Positions 15,931-24,907 of a stretch of DNA of 64,000 nt are shown here, in pieces. The position numbers and the translations under genes were made by a program. Below the pieces are notes generated by a model, which made no database searches, was not told the DNA's origin, and worked only from the letters and a program-made list of their open reading frames with translations. Where the stretch lies: assembly GCA_965276955.1 (NCBI GenBank), contig CBDIBP010000044.1, forward strand, positions 41,523 through 105,522, in the 5' to 3' direction. This stretch comes from JABDEZ01 sp965276955 (lineage in GTDB: Bacteria; Bacteroidota; Bacteroidia; Chitinophagales; Chitinophagaceae). The number at the start of each line of letters is the position of its first letter. Position 1 is the first letter of the stretch.

Positions 15931-17835
15931 TTATCTTATCAAAGTCACATTCCCCTTAACTTGCCGGGTATGGCCGGTATTGGTGGGTGTGTATTCCAGC
16001 AGGTAGGCGTAGGCACCTTTCTCGCAGGCTATTCCGCTCAGGTAACCGTCCCAGTTGAAGGCAGGGTTGTAAGACTCGAAGACCATTTGCCCCCAGCGGT
16101 TGTAGATGCGCAGGCGGTAGTCTGTGACCGCGCAACTAACGATAGGTTTTAAAATGTCATTGACGCCATCTCCATTGGGGGTGAAGGCATTGGGCAGGTA
16201 TACACAGATCTCGCAAGGCTCTGTATGTATAATAGTGGTATCTGTAGCGGTGCCGCAGCTGTTAGTAATAGTTCGTGTGTATATGCCTGCTGTGTGTGCG
16301 GCCAGGCAGCATGCGGTATCGCCGGTGGACCATGCATACTGCACCTGTGGCAGACGGGTGCCCATTAGTATGGTATCCTTGCTGCAAATGCTTACACTGG
16401 CCAGTGCACTGTGCATGGGCTTGTACTTAATGGTAGCGGTGACAGCTACCTTGGGACTAACACAGGTATTGATGGTCTGCGATACATAGAAAGTATATGT
16501 ACCTGTATCATTGGTATTGATGAACGGTTGAGAAGATAAGCCGTGCGTATCGGCGGCATTCTGGTACCACGTGATGGCGGTGCCGGATACAGGGAGTACC
16601 ACAGGGCTGGTATACTCGCATATAGTGGTGTCGCTTGCCACAGGTGGCGGGGTGGTGGGCTGCCAGGTGATGAAGACAGAATCTTTTTGCTGTCCGCAGG
16701 CATCGGTAGTGGTGAGTACATATTCACCGGTATGGCTGGCGGTGATGGTATCTGTAGTTTGGCCGGTACTCCACAGGTAAGTATAATAATAGATACCGGC
16801 ATTGAGCAGCAATGGATGGTCCTGGCAGCTTACGGTATCAGCTCCCAACTCCAGTTGATGGTAAGGAACGAACACCAGTTGAAAGGTATCAATAGTAGTA
16901 TTACATGCATCGTAGTGTGCTGTGCACCAGTAGGTACCGGTATCGTGTACCAATATCTGTGCCGTGCTTGCTGCCTGATCGCTCCACCAGTAGTAGGTGG
17001 CACCTGCTGGCTCAATCAAATACTTTGACACACTGTCGAGGCTGCAGATATTTATGGTTTGCCGCGTATGGGTGGTATCTCCCGTTTTGATGTCTGAAAC
17101 ATCTACATCATCAATAAAAACATACTGCCTGGCGTTGAAGGTAGCACTGGCAGGTTGGGGATATATCTGTGCGTACTGTGCTATAGTATCGAAGTAGCCT
17201 ATGGTGAGCCACTGCTCCCCGCCGGTAGCGGTATAGGTGCCAGCTATTTTTTGCCACTGCCCGGTATCGGTACCCAACTGGCCCAGGGTATCAGACATGC
17301 TATATGGCGATAGGATATTGGTGGCTGTGCTACTGCTAACCTGTGCGTTACTGAACTTTACCCCCAGCCGGGCCATACATATATTATTATAGTACTGGCC
17401 TGCGGATATGACGGAGCTAACGTAAAAAGACACACAGTACTGGTGCCCGGCTTGCATAGGGCTGCTGAGGCGGGTCTCAATATACTCCCGGTAGTTATTG
17501 ACCAGTATGTTGTTCACAAAAAAGCCTTCCCATGGTATAAGGCCGGCACAGCCACGGCCGGCATGTGGCTGCTTGTAGCCCAGCGATGTGGTGGGTAAAC
17601 CTGCCGGACCAGGTGCGGCGCAGGAATTGAAATAATCGGGGGTTGTGTGCTGCAGTGGGTTTATCCAGTCCTTTACTGTAGAGAAGGTATTGTAAGCAGG
17701 ATCGTAGTTAATAGCAGATAGATTGGGAGGGCATGCGTTGTGGTCCTCGAAACCGGGGTTGACCACAAGGTTTTGAGCCGCAACGGGGAAGCAGTATATT
17801 GTAAGGGCAATAATAATGAGCGAAAATGATCGCAT
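15931..17835 (-). CDS. Secreted protein with T9SS type B sorting domain
   Basis: A 634-residue secreted protein. The signal peptide is MRSFSLIIIALTIYCFPVAAQ; the ATG at 17835 is chosen over an upstream TTG. Residues about 25-240 resemble the N-terminal carbohydrate/lectin-like region common in such proteins (NLVVNPGFEDHNACP). The middle holds Ig-like or PKD-like repeats with DTTIC and LWSTGQT phrases. The end is the gliding-motility-associated C-terminal domain (VYLPNAFTPNGDGVNDILKP, then RIYNRWGQMVFES and NWDG), which directs export by the type IX system and anchoring. The sigma-factor gene 66 bp upstream may control it. Confidence 0.92.
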   Translation of the reverse strand: MRSFSLIIIALTIYCFPVAAQNLVVNPGFEDHNACPPNLSAINYDPAYNTFSTVKDWINPLQHTTPDYFNSCAAPGPAGLPTTSLGYKQPHAGRGCAGLIPWEGFFVNNILVNNYREYIETRLSSPMQAGHQYCVSFYVSSVISAGQYYNNICMARLGVKFSNAQVSSSTATNILSPYSMSDTLGQLGTDTGQWQKIAGTYTATGGEQWLTIGYFDTIAQYAQIYPQPASATFNARQYVFIDDVDVSDIKTGDTTHTRQTINICSLDSVSKYLIEPAGATYYWWSDQAASTAQILVHDTGTYWCTAHYDACNTTIDTFQLVFVPYHQLELGADTVSCQDHPLLLNAGIYYYTYLWSTGQTTDTITASHTGEYVLTTTDACGQQKDSVFITWQPTTPPPVASDTTICEYTSPVVLPVSGTAITWYQNAADTHGLSSQPFINTNDTGTYTFYVSQTINTCVSPKVAVTATIKYKPMHSALASVSICSKDTILMGTRLPQVQYAWSTGDTACCLAAHTAGIYTRTITNSCGTATDTTIIHTEPCEICVYLPNAFTPNGDGVNDILKPIVSCAVTDYRLRIYNRWGQMVFESYNPAFNWDGYLSGIACEKGAYAYLLEYTPTNTGHTRQVKGNVTLIR

Positions 17836-17901
17836 AGCCCCCAATAAGACGCAGAAAAAAACGAATGTGTTGGGGGATAGTTTATTTATTTTCCTGCGGC
17901 G

Positions 17902-18450
17902 CTAACAGGCAGCATCAGCATAATCGATACGGATAAGCTCTATGGCCTTGCGGATACGGGTCTTTACCGTACCTAATGGCACATCTATTAGTTTTGATAT
18001 TTCCTCGTGTGTATAGCCCTTGCGGAAATACAGGTCGATAAGGGTCTTGTATTTCGCCTCCAGCCTGTTCATCAGCTGAGACATAGTGATGGTATCGAAA
18101 GCCGCTTCGCGTTTTTGCATATAGTGCTCAGTAACACCGGCCATGTCGGAGGTCTTATTCTTATCCTGAGCGTAGGTGGTGCGCAGAAAATCTATAGAAG
18201 CATTGCGGGCTATATTATTCATCCAGGTGTATAAACGGGCTTTTCCGGGATCGTACTTGTCTATATTTTTCCAGACCTTGATAAATACATTCTGCAATAT
18301 ATCGCAAGCATCATGTTCGTTCTTTACTATTCTTATTATAACACCGTACAGTGCATTACCATAATTGGTATACAGGTAGCCAAAAGCCTTCTGGCAATTG
18401 CAGTTGATAGCTGCTATAAGCTCTTGCTCTGTATATATAGTTGATGGCAT
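17902..18450 (-). CDS. ECF-type RNA polymerase sigma factor
   Basis: A 182-residue sigma-70 factor with regions 2 (GYLYTNYGNALYGVIIRIV through DACDILQNVFIKVWKN) and 4 (LIDLYFRKGYTHEEISKLID, then GTVKTRIRKAI). Region 3 is absent, as in ECF factors. No anti-sigma gene is adjacent; the next gene on the strand encodes the T9SS type B protein, so this factor may drive a surface-protein regulon. The start at 18450 (MPSTIYTEQELI) is the normal N-terminus. Confidence 0.93.
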   Translation of the reverse strand: MPSTIYTEQELIAAINCNCQKAFGYLYTNYGNALYGVIIRIVKNEHDACDILQNVFIKVWKNIDKYDPGKARLYTWMNNIARNASIDFLRTTYAQDKNKTSDMAGVTEHYMQKREAAFDTITMSQLMNRLEAKYKTLIDLYFRKGYTHEEISKLIDVPLGTVKTRIRKAIELIRIDYADAAC

Positions 18451-18543
18451 GTAGGTATCATGTATACCAATACACCTTAAATATCATGCCACATACATAT
18501 GATATTTTTGCCATTGTTTTTGTTTAAATAAAAAAGTTATTAG

Positions 18544-18583
18544 TAAAAAAAGATCGCACAAAACATGTGTGTTATGTGCGATC
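18544..18583 (-). terminator. Rho-independent terminator after PLP enzyme gene
   Basis: A perfect 9-bp inverted repeat (GATCGCACA 18552-18560 and TGTGCGATC 18575-18583) is followed on the minus strand by a run of seven T. It lies 42 nt past the stop of the transsulfuration gene at 18626. Confidence 0.85.
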
Positions 18584-18625
18584 GTGGAAAGAGAATGGTG
18601 TTTCTACCCCAAAAGATTTACACAC

Positions 18626-19780
18626 TTAGCCTATGGCATTTGCCAGGTCTTCTTTCAGGTCTTCTATATCTTCTATACCTACACTGAGACGGATAAGTGA
18701 ATCGCTGAGGCCGTTCTTTATGCGCTCTTCGCGGGGTATGGAACCGTGGGTCATGGTAGCGGGGTGCCCTATCAACGACTCTACCCCACCCAAAGACTCG
18801 GCGAGAGAGAATAATTGGGTTTTCTTCAGCACGCTAAGCGCGGCTTCCATATTATCATCTTTCAGAGTAAAGGAGATCATACCTCCAAAATCGCGCATTT
18901 GTTTTTTTGCAATATCATGGTTGGGATGGTCTGGGAAACCTACCCAGTACACCTTGCCTACTTTAGGATGTGCCTTCAGGTATTCTGCAATGGCGCGGCC
19001 ATTCTCGCAATGGCGCTGCATACGTACATGCAGTGTTTTTATACCACGAAGCACCAGGAAACAATCCTGAGGGCCGGGTACGCCGCCACAGCTATTCTGT
19101 ATGAAACGCAGTTTTTCTTCCAGCGCAGCATCATTCATGATGAGGGCGCCATGCACCACATCGCTATGGCCGCCGAGGTACTTGGTGGCCGAGTGCAAAA
19201 CGATATGGGCACCCAGATCGAGCGGGTTTTGCAGGTAGGGCGATGCGAAAGTATTATCGCATACCAGTATCAAATTGTGCTCCTTGGCTATTTTGCCGCA
19301 GGCCTCAATATCTATTATGTTCAACAATGGATTGGTGGGGGTCTCTATCCATATCATCTTCGTCTTGTCATTCACATGCTGGGTAATGCCCTGGGCATCG
19401 TGCATGTTGATGAAGTGGAACTTGATGCCATAGTTGGCAAACACCTTTGTGAAAATGCGGTAAGTGCCACCATACAGGTCGTTGGTCACTATTACTTCGT
19501 CGCCGGGCATCAGCAGGCGGGCCACAGCATCGGTAGCGGCCATGCCACTGCCAAAACACAGGCCATACTTACCATTCTCTATATTGGCCAGTGCATTTTG
19601 CAATGCAGCGCGTGTTGGGTTTTGGGTGCGGGCATACTCATAACCTTTATGATCGCCTGGCGCTGCCTGTACGTAGGTAGATGTCTGGTAAATGGGGGTC
19701 ATGATAGCGCCCGTGGTAGGGTCGGGGTGCACACCCGCATGTATCAGTCTTGTTTCCAGTTTGTGTTTTTTATGTTCCAT
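18626..19780 (-). CDS. Transsulfuration PLP enzyme (cystathionine gamma-synthase/lyase type)
   Basis: A 384-residue Cys/Met-metabolism PLP enzyme. The Schiff-base lysine is K200 in HSATKYLGGHSD, with the family's CFGSGMAA (75-82) and DLYGGTYRIF (about 101-110) and the C-terminal SLAESLGGVESLIGHPATMTH. It makes or cleaves cystathionine, linking cysteine and methionine; synthase, gamma-lyase and O-acetylhomoserine-using relatives cannot be separated by eye. It is monocistronic, with a strong terminator and a TACCTTTA-like -7 element on its upstream side (19807-19814, minus strand). Confidence 0.93.
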   Translation of the reverse strand: MEHKKHKLETRLIHAGVHPDPTTGAIMTPIYQTSTYVQAAPGDHKGYEYARTQNPTRAALQNALANIENGKYGLCFGSGMAATDAVARLLMPGDEVIVTNDLYGGTYRIFTKVFANYGIKFHFINMHDAQGITQHVNDKTKMIWIETPTNPLLNIIDIEACGKIAKEHNLILVCDNTFASPYLQNPLDLGAHIVLHSATKYLGGHSDVVHGALIMNDAALEEKLRFIQNSCGGVPGPQDCFLVLRGIKTLHVRMQRHCENGRAIAEYLKAHPKVGKVYWVGFPDHPNHDIAKKQMRDFGGMISFTLKDDNMEAALSVLKKTQLFSLAESLGGVESLIGHPATMTHGSIPREERIKNGLSDSLIRLSVGIEDIEDLKEDLANAIG

Positions 19781-19940
19781 ATATACTGCTTGTCTGTTTA
19801 TGGCCGTAAAGGTAATAGTTTAAGGTATTGTGCGGATGGATGGTGCATTAATACTGATCAACTGTGATCATATTCCTAATAAGCTGGTGAGGTTTCGGGT
19901 ACAGACATAATATTATTACATTGCTACTTTATTCTGCCCC

Positions 19941-20561
19941 ATGCTACCCGACCTGAAAGAGAATGCCAATAACCATAAGAGTGTCTATACCATTGGTATA
20001 GTTACAGCGGCGCTTACTATACTGCTTTCTTATGCACACTTTGTGGTGGGTAAGGGCATAGCGCAAAGCGTATCTATCGTGGATATAGGACTGAACCTGG
20101 TGACGCTTTTTATATTCCGCAAATACCTGCTTCTATATAAGAATACAACAGTTATAGCTTCTATGGATTGGTACCTGTGTATATATGCGGTAATATTTTT
20201 GAGCCCGGTGGTCAGGCTCATACTGCACAGTTCGGCCAGTGCAGAATTTAAGGAAGCGCTGGAGGTGATGGACTTTTTTGATGGCCTGGTATACATCACC
20301 TTCCTGGTGATAGGTATACAGCTTGGGGTGCGTGTGCGGCGATTGGCGCCAGAACATACCTTCTTAAAGATGTTCGGCAATACACTGATAGTAGTGATAC
20401 CTTCCCTTTTTATCATAAAACTGTTCATCAATAATACACCACTCATCAGCAACCTGCCACTGCATATAGTGCTGAGCACCTTTGCTCAGGCCCCTTCTTT
20501 GCTGATGCTGCTTGTGTTCTATACTGCAAGACAAAGCGTTGCTGTTACTTTACAAGGATGA
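19941..20561 (+). CDS. Predicted multi-pass membrane protein
   Basis: A 206-residue integral membrane protein with no family recognised. Hydrophobic stretches lie at about 17-35, 43-60, 79-98, 113-130, 148-165 and 178-195, so five or six transmembrane helices are likely. There is no signal peptide and no catalytic motif. It lies 42 bp before the beta-barrel gene on the same strand and may be co-transcribed with it. Confidence 0.6.
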   Translation: MLPDLKENANNHKSVYTIGIVTAALTILLSYAHFVVGKGIAQSVSIVDIGLNLVTLFIFRKYLLLYKNTTVIASMDWYLCIYAVIFLSPVVRLILHSSASAEFKEALEVMDFFDGLVYITFLVIGIQLGVRVRRLAPEHTFLKMFGNTLIVVIPSLFIIKLFINNTPLISNLPLHIVLSTFAQAPSLLMLLVFYTARQSVAVTLQG

Positions 20562-20603
20562 TGAAGTTGCCATGGCGTGATCTTTGGTGTAACTTTAATT
20601 ACC

Positions 20604-21248
20604 ATGAAATATATACTACTACTATTGCTGCTACTGCCGGGTGTGGCCACTGCCCAGAATTTTGAGATCGGTGTGTTCGGCGGGTTCGCTTTCCATTCGC
20701 GGCCGTACAATAACCGGTACGTGATAGATGACAAAACGCAACCAGGATACGCGGTAGGTGCAAAGGCCAGCCTTACGCTGCCAAAAGCACAAATAGGACT
20801 GGGTGTAGAGCTGGTGAACGTTCAAGAATACAATTACGACCTGCCAACCTACGGCAACCGCATATACAACAACCTGGCAAAGCCACTGATAACTCCCTAC
20901 CTTTTTTATAACCTGCTACACAATACCCCCGCTGGCGGGTACTTGTATGCAGGCATAATGGGCGGACCTGTGATAGCCAATGTGGGCGTGAACACACTGG
21001 AGTATAACGGGCCTAATGGTACTTTATCAGGATACCAGACCACTTACAACTCTACGCTGGGCTATATTTTGGGCGCACAGGCGGGCTTTGCTGTGCGGGT
21101 GGCTAAGCGAGTGCGTGTATGCGGCGAGTTTGGTATGCGATACACCGACCATGACTACAAACCCGTGCACACTACGCTGCAAGACGACCCTTATCACTAC
21201 AGGTATTTCTATTTCCCGGTAACGGCTGGGGTAAGGTATAGAATATAG
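20604..21248 (+). CDS. Outer-membrane beta-barrel protein
   Basis: A 214-residue exported protein. MKYILLLLLLLPGVATAQ is the signal peptide; the ATG at 20604 is preferred to a GTG at 20577. The mature part alternates short aromatic and glycine-rich strands (FEIGVFGGFAFHSRP, GYAVGAKASLTLPK, FRYFYFPVTAGVRYRI-like ending) and closes with a C-terminal aromatic-containing strand, as small OmpA/OmpW-like porin-type barrels of Bacteroidota do. Role unknown. Confidence 0.75.
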   Translation: MKYILLLLLLLPGVATAQNFEIGVFGGFAFHSRPYNNRYVIDDKTQPGYAVGAKASLTLPKAQIGLGVELVNVQEYNYDLPTYGNRIYNNLAKPLITPYLFYNLLHNTPAGGYLYAGIMGGPVIANVGVNTLEYNGPNGTLSGYQTTYNSTLGYILGAQAGFAVRVAKRVRVCGEFGMRYTDHDYKPVHTTLQDDPYHYRYFYFPVTAGVRYRI

Positions 21249-21318
21249 TGAAGTTTGGTATTAGAATAAGAAGCCAAGGTCTCATTCTTGCGCCAGCGCT
21301 TATAGTCAACCGACCTGA

Positions 21319-21405
21319 ACATGTCCCGTAGGGACAAAAGGGTCTGTAGATAGTCCTAAACACCCATTCGATATTGCCTCTAAAGGCAAAGCGTACAGCA
21401 CGCAA
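21319..21405 (+). repeat. REP-like element, copy 1
   Basis: Forward copy. It holds palindromes TGTCCCGTAGGGACA (21322-21336) and TGCCTCTAAAGGCA (21375-21388), linked by AAAGGGTCTGTAG and ending in AGCGTAC. Copy 2 matches it in inverted orientation 40-60 bp away. Confidence 0.75.
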
Positions 21406-21451
21406 AACAGCCAATACCATAAGCGATATTTTTCAGTGCTTACTTATATGC

Positions 21452-21530
21452 CTGGTACGCTGTGCCTCTACGAGGCATGTACCTTATTGTTCTTTATTAT
21501 CGCTACAGGCCCTTTGTCTACGGGACAATG
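21452..21530 (-). repeat. REP-like element, copy 2 (inverted)
   Basis: On the minus strand this reads ATTGTCCCGTAGACAAAGGG, then CCTGTAGCGATAA, and later TGCCTCGTAGAGGCACAGCG. It aligns with copy 1 over both palindromes and the linker, with small indels, and so forms a BIME-like pair. Confidence 0.75.
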
Positions 21531-21574
21531 TTACGTTCAGTTCTTATCGCATCGAACGATATTCGAAATAAATA

Positions 21575-21620
21575 ATAATAAAGGGCCTGGAGTATGTAAA
21601 TACTCCAGGCCCTTTATTAT
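21575..21620. terminator. Bidirectional rho-independent terminator
   Basis: A perfect 20-bp inverted repeat (21575-21594 and 21601-21620) with a 6-nt loop, GC-rich near the loop and AT-rich at the base, lies between convergent genes ending at 21248 (+) and 21629 (-). It can end both transcripts. Confidence 0.9.
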
Positions 21621-21628
21621 ACGTTGCA

Positions 21629-22795
21629 CTATTTATTGAATATGGTGTACTTCACCTGCACCTGCATGTAGCTGCGGTCTATATATCTGTCAGCGGGGAT
21701 AAGCACATTGGTGATGCCGCGCCTGTAGTAGAGGGCTGCCTTCATACGGGGTGTAAGGGTGTACTCTGTTTTACCCACCACACCCATATCGAACTGGGGC
21801 GCTATCTTATCGCTCACCACATCGTTGGCGGCGGCGGTATTCTGTAGCAGTTGCTGCATATCCACACCGGCGCCTACTGATAAACGCTTGTGCAAATTGT
21901 AGCCTATAGTAGGGGTGAACTGTGCATAGTACATACCATAAGATGTTGGTTTTGTGGCCATAGGCGGTGCAGCCTGTGTATTGTCTGTAGTGGTCCCGGT
22001 CACATCGAGCTGCTTTGTGGTGGCAGCCAGCTTGGCTGTAGGTGTAAGTGTATTTACAGCATACTCTGTTTTGCCGGCATTGCTGTTGTTCACAAAAGCA
22101 ACATCGCCTTCTATATATACTTTTGGGCCTATCATTGTTTTAGCAGTAAAGCCAATGGTGTACCCCGCAGACTGTGTGCCATGGTTGATACCGCCCAGCA
22201 GGCTGATGGCAGACCGCGGCGCTTTTTTATCTTCAGTGCCAGGCTCGTAGAACCGGTCAGTATTGGCGAACAGGTCTATATGGTCGTGCGGAGTGGCTGT
22301 TGCGTTGGGTATGCCCTTCAGCAAAGTCTCTGAAAGATGCAGATCGTGATTGATGCTATTGGGCAGCAACTGGCGGCTGTGTGCGCCAAAGAGCAGGTTC
22401 TCTATAGCAGAATGCTGAGGTTTTGCAGTAATATTTTTGGGCGTGTAAGCGATATAATTGTAAGGTAAGGTGCAAGACCGGTTGATAGCTGCGACGGCAG
22501 CAATGGGAGCAGAGACAATAGTTTTAGAAGCAGCAGGCGCCGGCTTGTGCATAGCGGCAACAGCAGCCCCTTCCTTGTGGTGCACAAGGGCAGGGAAAGT
22601 TATGATCATAGCCAGCGATGCAGCTATAGAACTAAATGAAACTATAGCGGCCATAGGCAGCCATAAAAGCATTTTGCTTTTATTTGGTTTCTTGTCCATC
22701 TTCGCCACCAGCTTATCCCAGTTGCCCGGGTTGTAGGCGAAGTCTCCCTCCTCAAATCTCGACTTGAAGAGGTCGTCAAACTCTTTTGCTTTCAT
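21629..22795 (-). CDS. Anti-sigma-like membrane protein with barrel-like C-terminus
   Basis: A 388-residue protein. Residues 1-40 (MKAKEFDDLFKSRFEEGDF, then NPGNWDKL) form the short cytoplasmic head that in Bacteroidota precedes a single transmembrane helix (about 44-68). The remainder is a long extracytoplasmic region ending in beta-rich segments (YGMYYAQFTPTIGYNLHKRLSVG, VQVKYTIFNK). Its start overlaps the end of the sigma-factor gene by 20 nt, so the two are translationally coupled. It is most likely the factor's membrane partner or anti-sigma protein; this is inferred from context, as no named anti-sigma domain is seen. Confidence 0.65.
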   Translation of the reverse strand: MKAKEFDDLFKSRFEEGDFAYNPGNWDKLVAKMDKKPNKSKMLLWLPMAAIVSFSSIAASLAMIITFPALVHHKEGAAVAAMHKPAPAASKTIVSAPIAAVAAINRSCTLPYNYIAYTPKNITAKPQHSAIENLLFGAHSRQLLPNSINHDLHLSETLLKGIPNATATPHDHIDLFANTDRFYEPGTEDKKAPRSAISLLGGINHGTQSAGYTIGFTAKTMIGPKVYIEGDVAFVNNSNAGKTEYAVNTLTPTAKLAATTKQLDVTGTTTDNTQAAPPMATKPTSYGMYYAQFTPTIGYNLHKRLSVGAGVDMQQLLQNTAAANDVVSDKIAPQFDMGVVGKTEYTLTPRMKAALYYRRGITNVLIPADRYIDRSYMQVQVKYTIFNK

Positions 22796-23357
22796 AATTC
22801 ACCTTTAACGGATCATTTTTTTTTAATTTCTGCTGCAATAAACTCCGTGCCTGGTGCACATGCCATTGCGAAGTTTTCTCACTTATTTTGAACTGGCCCG
22901 CTATCTCGGCATGGTTGTAGCCTTCGAAAACGAACAGGTTGAACACGGTACGCGTCATAACAGGTAATGACTGGATGACGCTTACCAATTCTTTGAACTC
23001 CATATTCTGCAGCCCGCTATTACTTACAGATATAACGGTATCCTCTGGAGGTACCGATTTTACATGCATGATCATAGCTTGTTTCAGCTCTTTGGTACGC
23101 AGGTAGTCGAGGCAGGTATTTACCATGATGCGCCTCATCCACCCCTCGAAAGAGCCAGTGCCGCCGTACTTGGAGATATTATTGAATATTTTTAAGAACC
23201 CATCATTCAGCAGTTGCTCCGCATCTTCCATGTCTTTTGCGTAGCGTGCACACACCTTCAGGAACATGCTGTAGTATATTTTATACAGATGTTCTTGGAT
23301 CGTGCGGTTTTTATCCCTGCACCCGGCTATTATTTCCTGTTCAGAATATGCGGGCAT
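22776..23357 (-). CDS. ECF-type RNA polymerase sigma factor
   Basis: A 193-residue ECF sigma factor. Region 2 spans YKIYYSMFLKVCARY to GFLKIFNNISKY with the GSFEGWMRRIMVNTCLDYLR extension, and region 4 spans LPVMTRTVFNLFVFEGYNHAEIAGQF to WHVHQARSLLQQKL. It is the first gene of a two-gene unit with the anti-sigma-like membrane protein, an arrangement common in Bacteroidota envelope signalling. Confidence 0.93.
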   Translation of the reverse strand: MPAYSEQEIIAGCRDKNRTIQEHLYKIYYSMFLKVCARYAKDMEDAEQLLNDGFLKIFNNISKYGGTGSFEGWMRRIMVNTCLDYLRTKELKQAMIMHVKSVPPEDTVISVSNSGLQNMEFKELVSVIQSLPVMTRTVFNLFVFEGYNHAEIAGQFKISEKTSQWHVHQARSLLQQKLKKNDPLKVNYESKRV

Positions 23358-23752
23358 GATCGGTAGAAGTATTACATAATATTAGTTAATTTTCACTACA
23401 ATTCCCGGCTTTAGTTGCAGTCTACGCAACTGGGGCTGGGAACCGTGTACAACAGCAGGTGAAGTGGAAACTTAGGCATTGTTTTTTCGCAGCGCCTAAC
23501 CTCGCCTTTTGAAGTATAAAATGTAATACGGAACCGATAGGTCTTAATGGTGTTCATCATACTAAAACATTGAAAGATGAAACTTTAGGGATTGCTTTGT
23601 GCCTTTGCACAGCAGCCCCTATATGTATAGACGTACGATATTGATAAAAGACTGGGTATTTTGGGAAAAAAGAGGAAAATAGTTTTTTGGGGAATATAAA
23701 TACGTGTGACTTGCGCCTTATGTCTTCTGGGCGTTATGCGATAAACGCTTCA
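23358..23752. other. 395-bp gap with one possible small ORF
   Basis: Apart from a 49-codon minus-strand frame (listed separately), the gap holds only AT-rich promoter-like DNA upstream of the sigma factor. No tRNA, repeat or strong hairpin was seen. Confidence 0.5.
23411..23560 (-). CDS. Possible small protein with C-terminal CxxC
   Basis: A 49-codon frame on the minus strand with double ATG start (23560, 23557) and TAA at 23411. It reads MMNTIKTYRFRITFYTSKGE and ends in PSPSCVDCN. It is basic, has no signal peptide, and no family is recognised. Its existence rests only on the open frame and could be chance. Confidence 0.25.
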   Translation of the reverse strand: MMNTIKTYRFRITFYTSKGEVRRCEKTMPKFPLHLLLYTVPSPSCVDCN

Positions 23753-24718
23753 TCAGTGGAGCATAAAGGTGATAGGTTGAATAAAATATACTTTGACCGG
23801 TATTTTATTTACCATACCTGGTTTCCAGGGTGGCATCGCAGCAATAACCCGTACGGCTTCTTCGCTCAGGTCATTATCAGCATTTTTTATAACTACAATG
23901 TCTGATATACGGCCATCTTCATTTACTATGAATTTCAAGAGCACATTACCCTGAATATTATTGCTACGAGCTTTAACAGGATATCTAAGTTCGCGCGACA
24001 GGTAACTACCCATATCTATAGACGGTTCGGGTTGCTGGTCTGCATGGGTATATACAGGTTTGGGAGCGATGTAAGCTATTTCTTTGCCATCAGCGTCGTA
24101 TGCATTACCTTCTACAGAATCATCCTTAAACCTATTTTGCCGCTTTATTTTCCCATTCGAATAATATTGTGTAGCGGTCACAAGGCTGCAACCTGAATAT
24201 AGGCGCTCTTCTGCTACGGTGCCGGTGCCAGCGTAATACCAGACATTCCTGATAGGGCAATATGCGCCCTTGTTGGCGACCTCATACTTCTTTTTTCCGG
24301 TGGCAGAATCATAACCTACGGTATACATGGTAGAATCAGCCCGAAAGTCTTTGGTGCCTTTCAATGCATTGCTGTTCTTATAATAGAATTTCCAAAAGCC
24401 TGTTTGCTTACCTGCCGTATAGGTGCCCTCATCTGTGGTATAACCCTTTGCGTCCTTGTTTATGAAGTAGCCATCAAGTTGGGTCTTATCCTCTATATTG
24501 GCAGACAGGTAGGTGCCAGACATTTGTAATTGTCCATTCATAAAATGGTCCTCTACTTTGTACTTGCCATCAGGTTGCTTTGTTATTACCCGGTAGTAGC
24601 TTGCTTTTTTTTCTTTGCAAGGTTTCCATTGCTCATTCAAATACAAAGTATCCTGTGCAAAAGAAAATGCTGGGATCAAAAGTACCAAGGTGAGCAACAG
24701 GGAGCGTATAGGTATCAT
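23753..24718 (-). CDS. TonB C-terminal domain protein with MORN-like repeats
   Basis: A 321-residue exported protein. MIPIRSLLLTLVLLIPAFSFAQ is a signal peptide, which fixes the start at 24718 rather than a longer frame. Residues about 45-200 contain MORN/toxin-antitoxin-antitoxin-like repeats (DHFMNGQLQMSGTY, EGTYTAGKQTGFWKFYYKN, YYSNGKIKRQNRFKDD). The last 90 residues are a TonB_C domain (ELRYPVKARSNNIQGNVLLKFIVNEDGRISD, then AMPPWKPG). Lacking the N-terminal membrane anchor and proline spacer of true TonB, it is more likely a periplasmic protein than an energy transducer. Confidence 0.85.
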   Translation of the reverse strand: MIPIRSLLLTLVLLIPAFSFAQDTLYLNEQWKPCKEKKASYYRVITKQPDGKYKVEDHFMNGQLQMSGTYLSANIEDKTQLDGYFINKDAKGYTTDEGTYTAGKQTGFWKFYYKNSNALKGTKDFRADSTMYTVGYDSATGKKKYEVANKGAYCPIRNVWYYAGTGTVAEERLYSGCSLVTATQYYSNGKIKRQNRFKDDSVEGNAYDADGKEIAYIAPKPVYTHADQQPEPSIDMGSYLSRELRYPVKARSNNIQGNVLLKFIVNEDGRISDIVVIKNADNDLSEEAVRVIAAMPPWKPGMVNKIPVKVYFIQPITFMLH

Positions 24719-24875
24719 AATATTTGTAAGGGTGTATCGGCGAAAATATAAAATACATATGATCTTCGTGTGGAGTATCAAATAATTGAGGATGCTTTAT
24801 GCTATAAAGCACTTATGCTCGTGCGCTGTATAGGAATATAACCATAAGATATGGGCCAGCCACAAGGTTTATCTC

Positions 24876-24883
24876 TACCTTTG
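24876..24883 (+). promoter_or_regulatory. -7 element of OYE gene
   Basis: TACCTTTG (exact TAnnTTTG) 24 nt before the ATG at 24908. Confidence 0.55.
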
Positions 24884-24907
24884 ATAGCGTTTTAAAACAG
24901 CATTATC

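Larger units (their letters stand above)
21249..21574. other. Gap with inverted pair of REP-like elements
   Basis: There is no gene here. Two diverged copies of an element of about 90 bp face each other: one forward from about 21319, one reverse ending about 21530. Each has a TGTCCCGTAGGGACA-type palindrome, then AAAGGG-CTGTAG, then a TGCCTCTAAAGGCA-type palindrome and AGCGTAC. Confidence 0.75.

Noticed and set aside
23753..24718. True TonB energy transducer
   Set aside because: It has a cleavable signal peptide and MORN-like repeats instead of a membrane anchor and proline-rich spacer.
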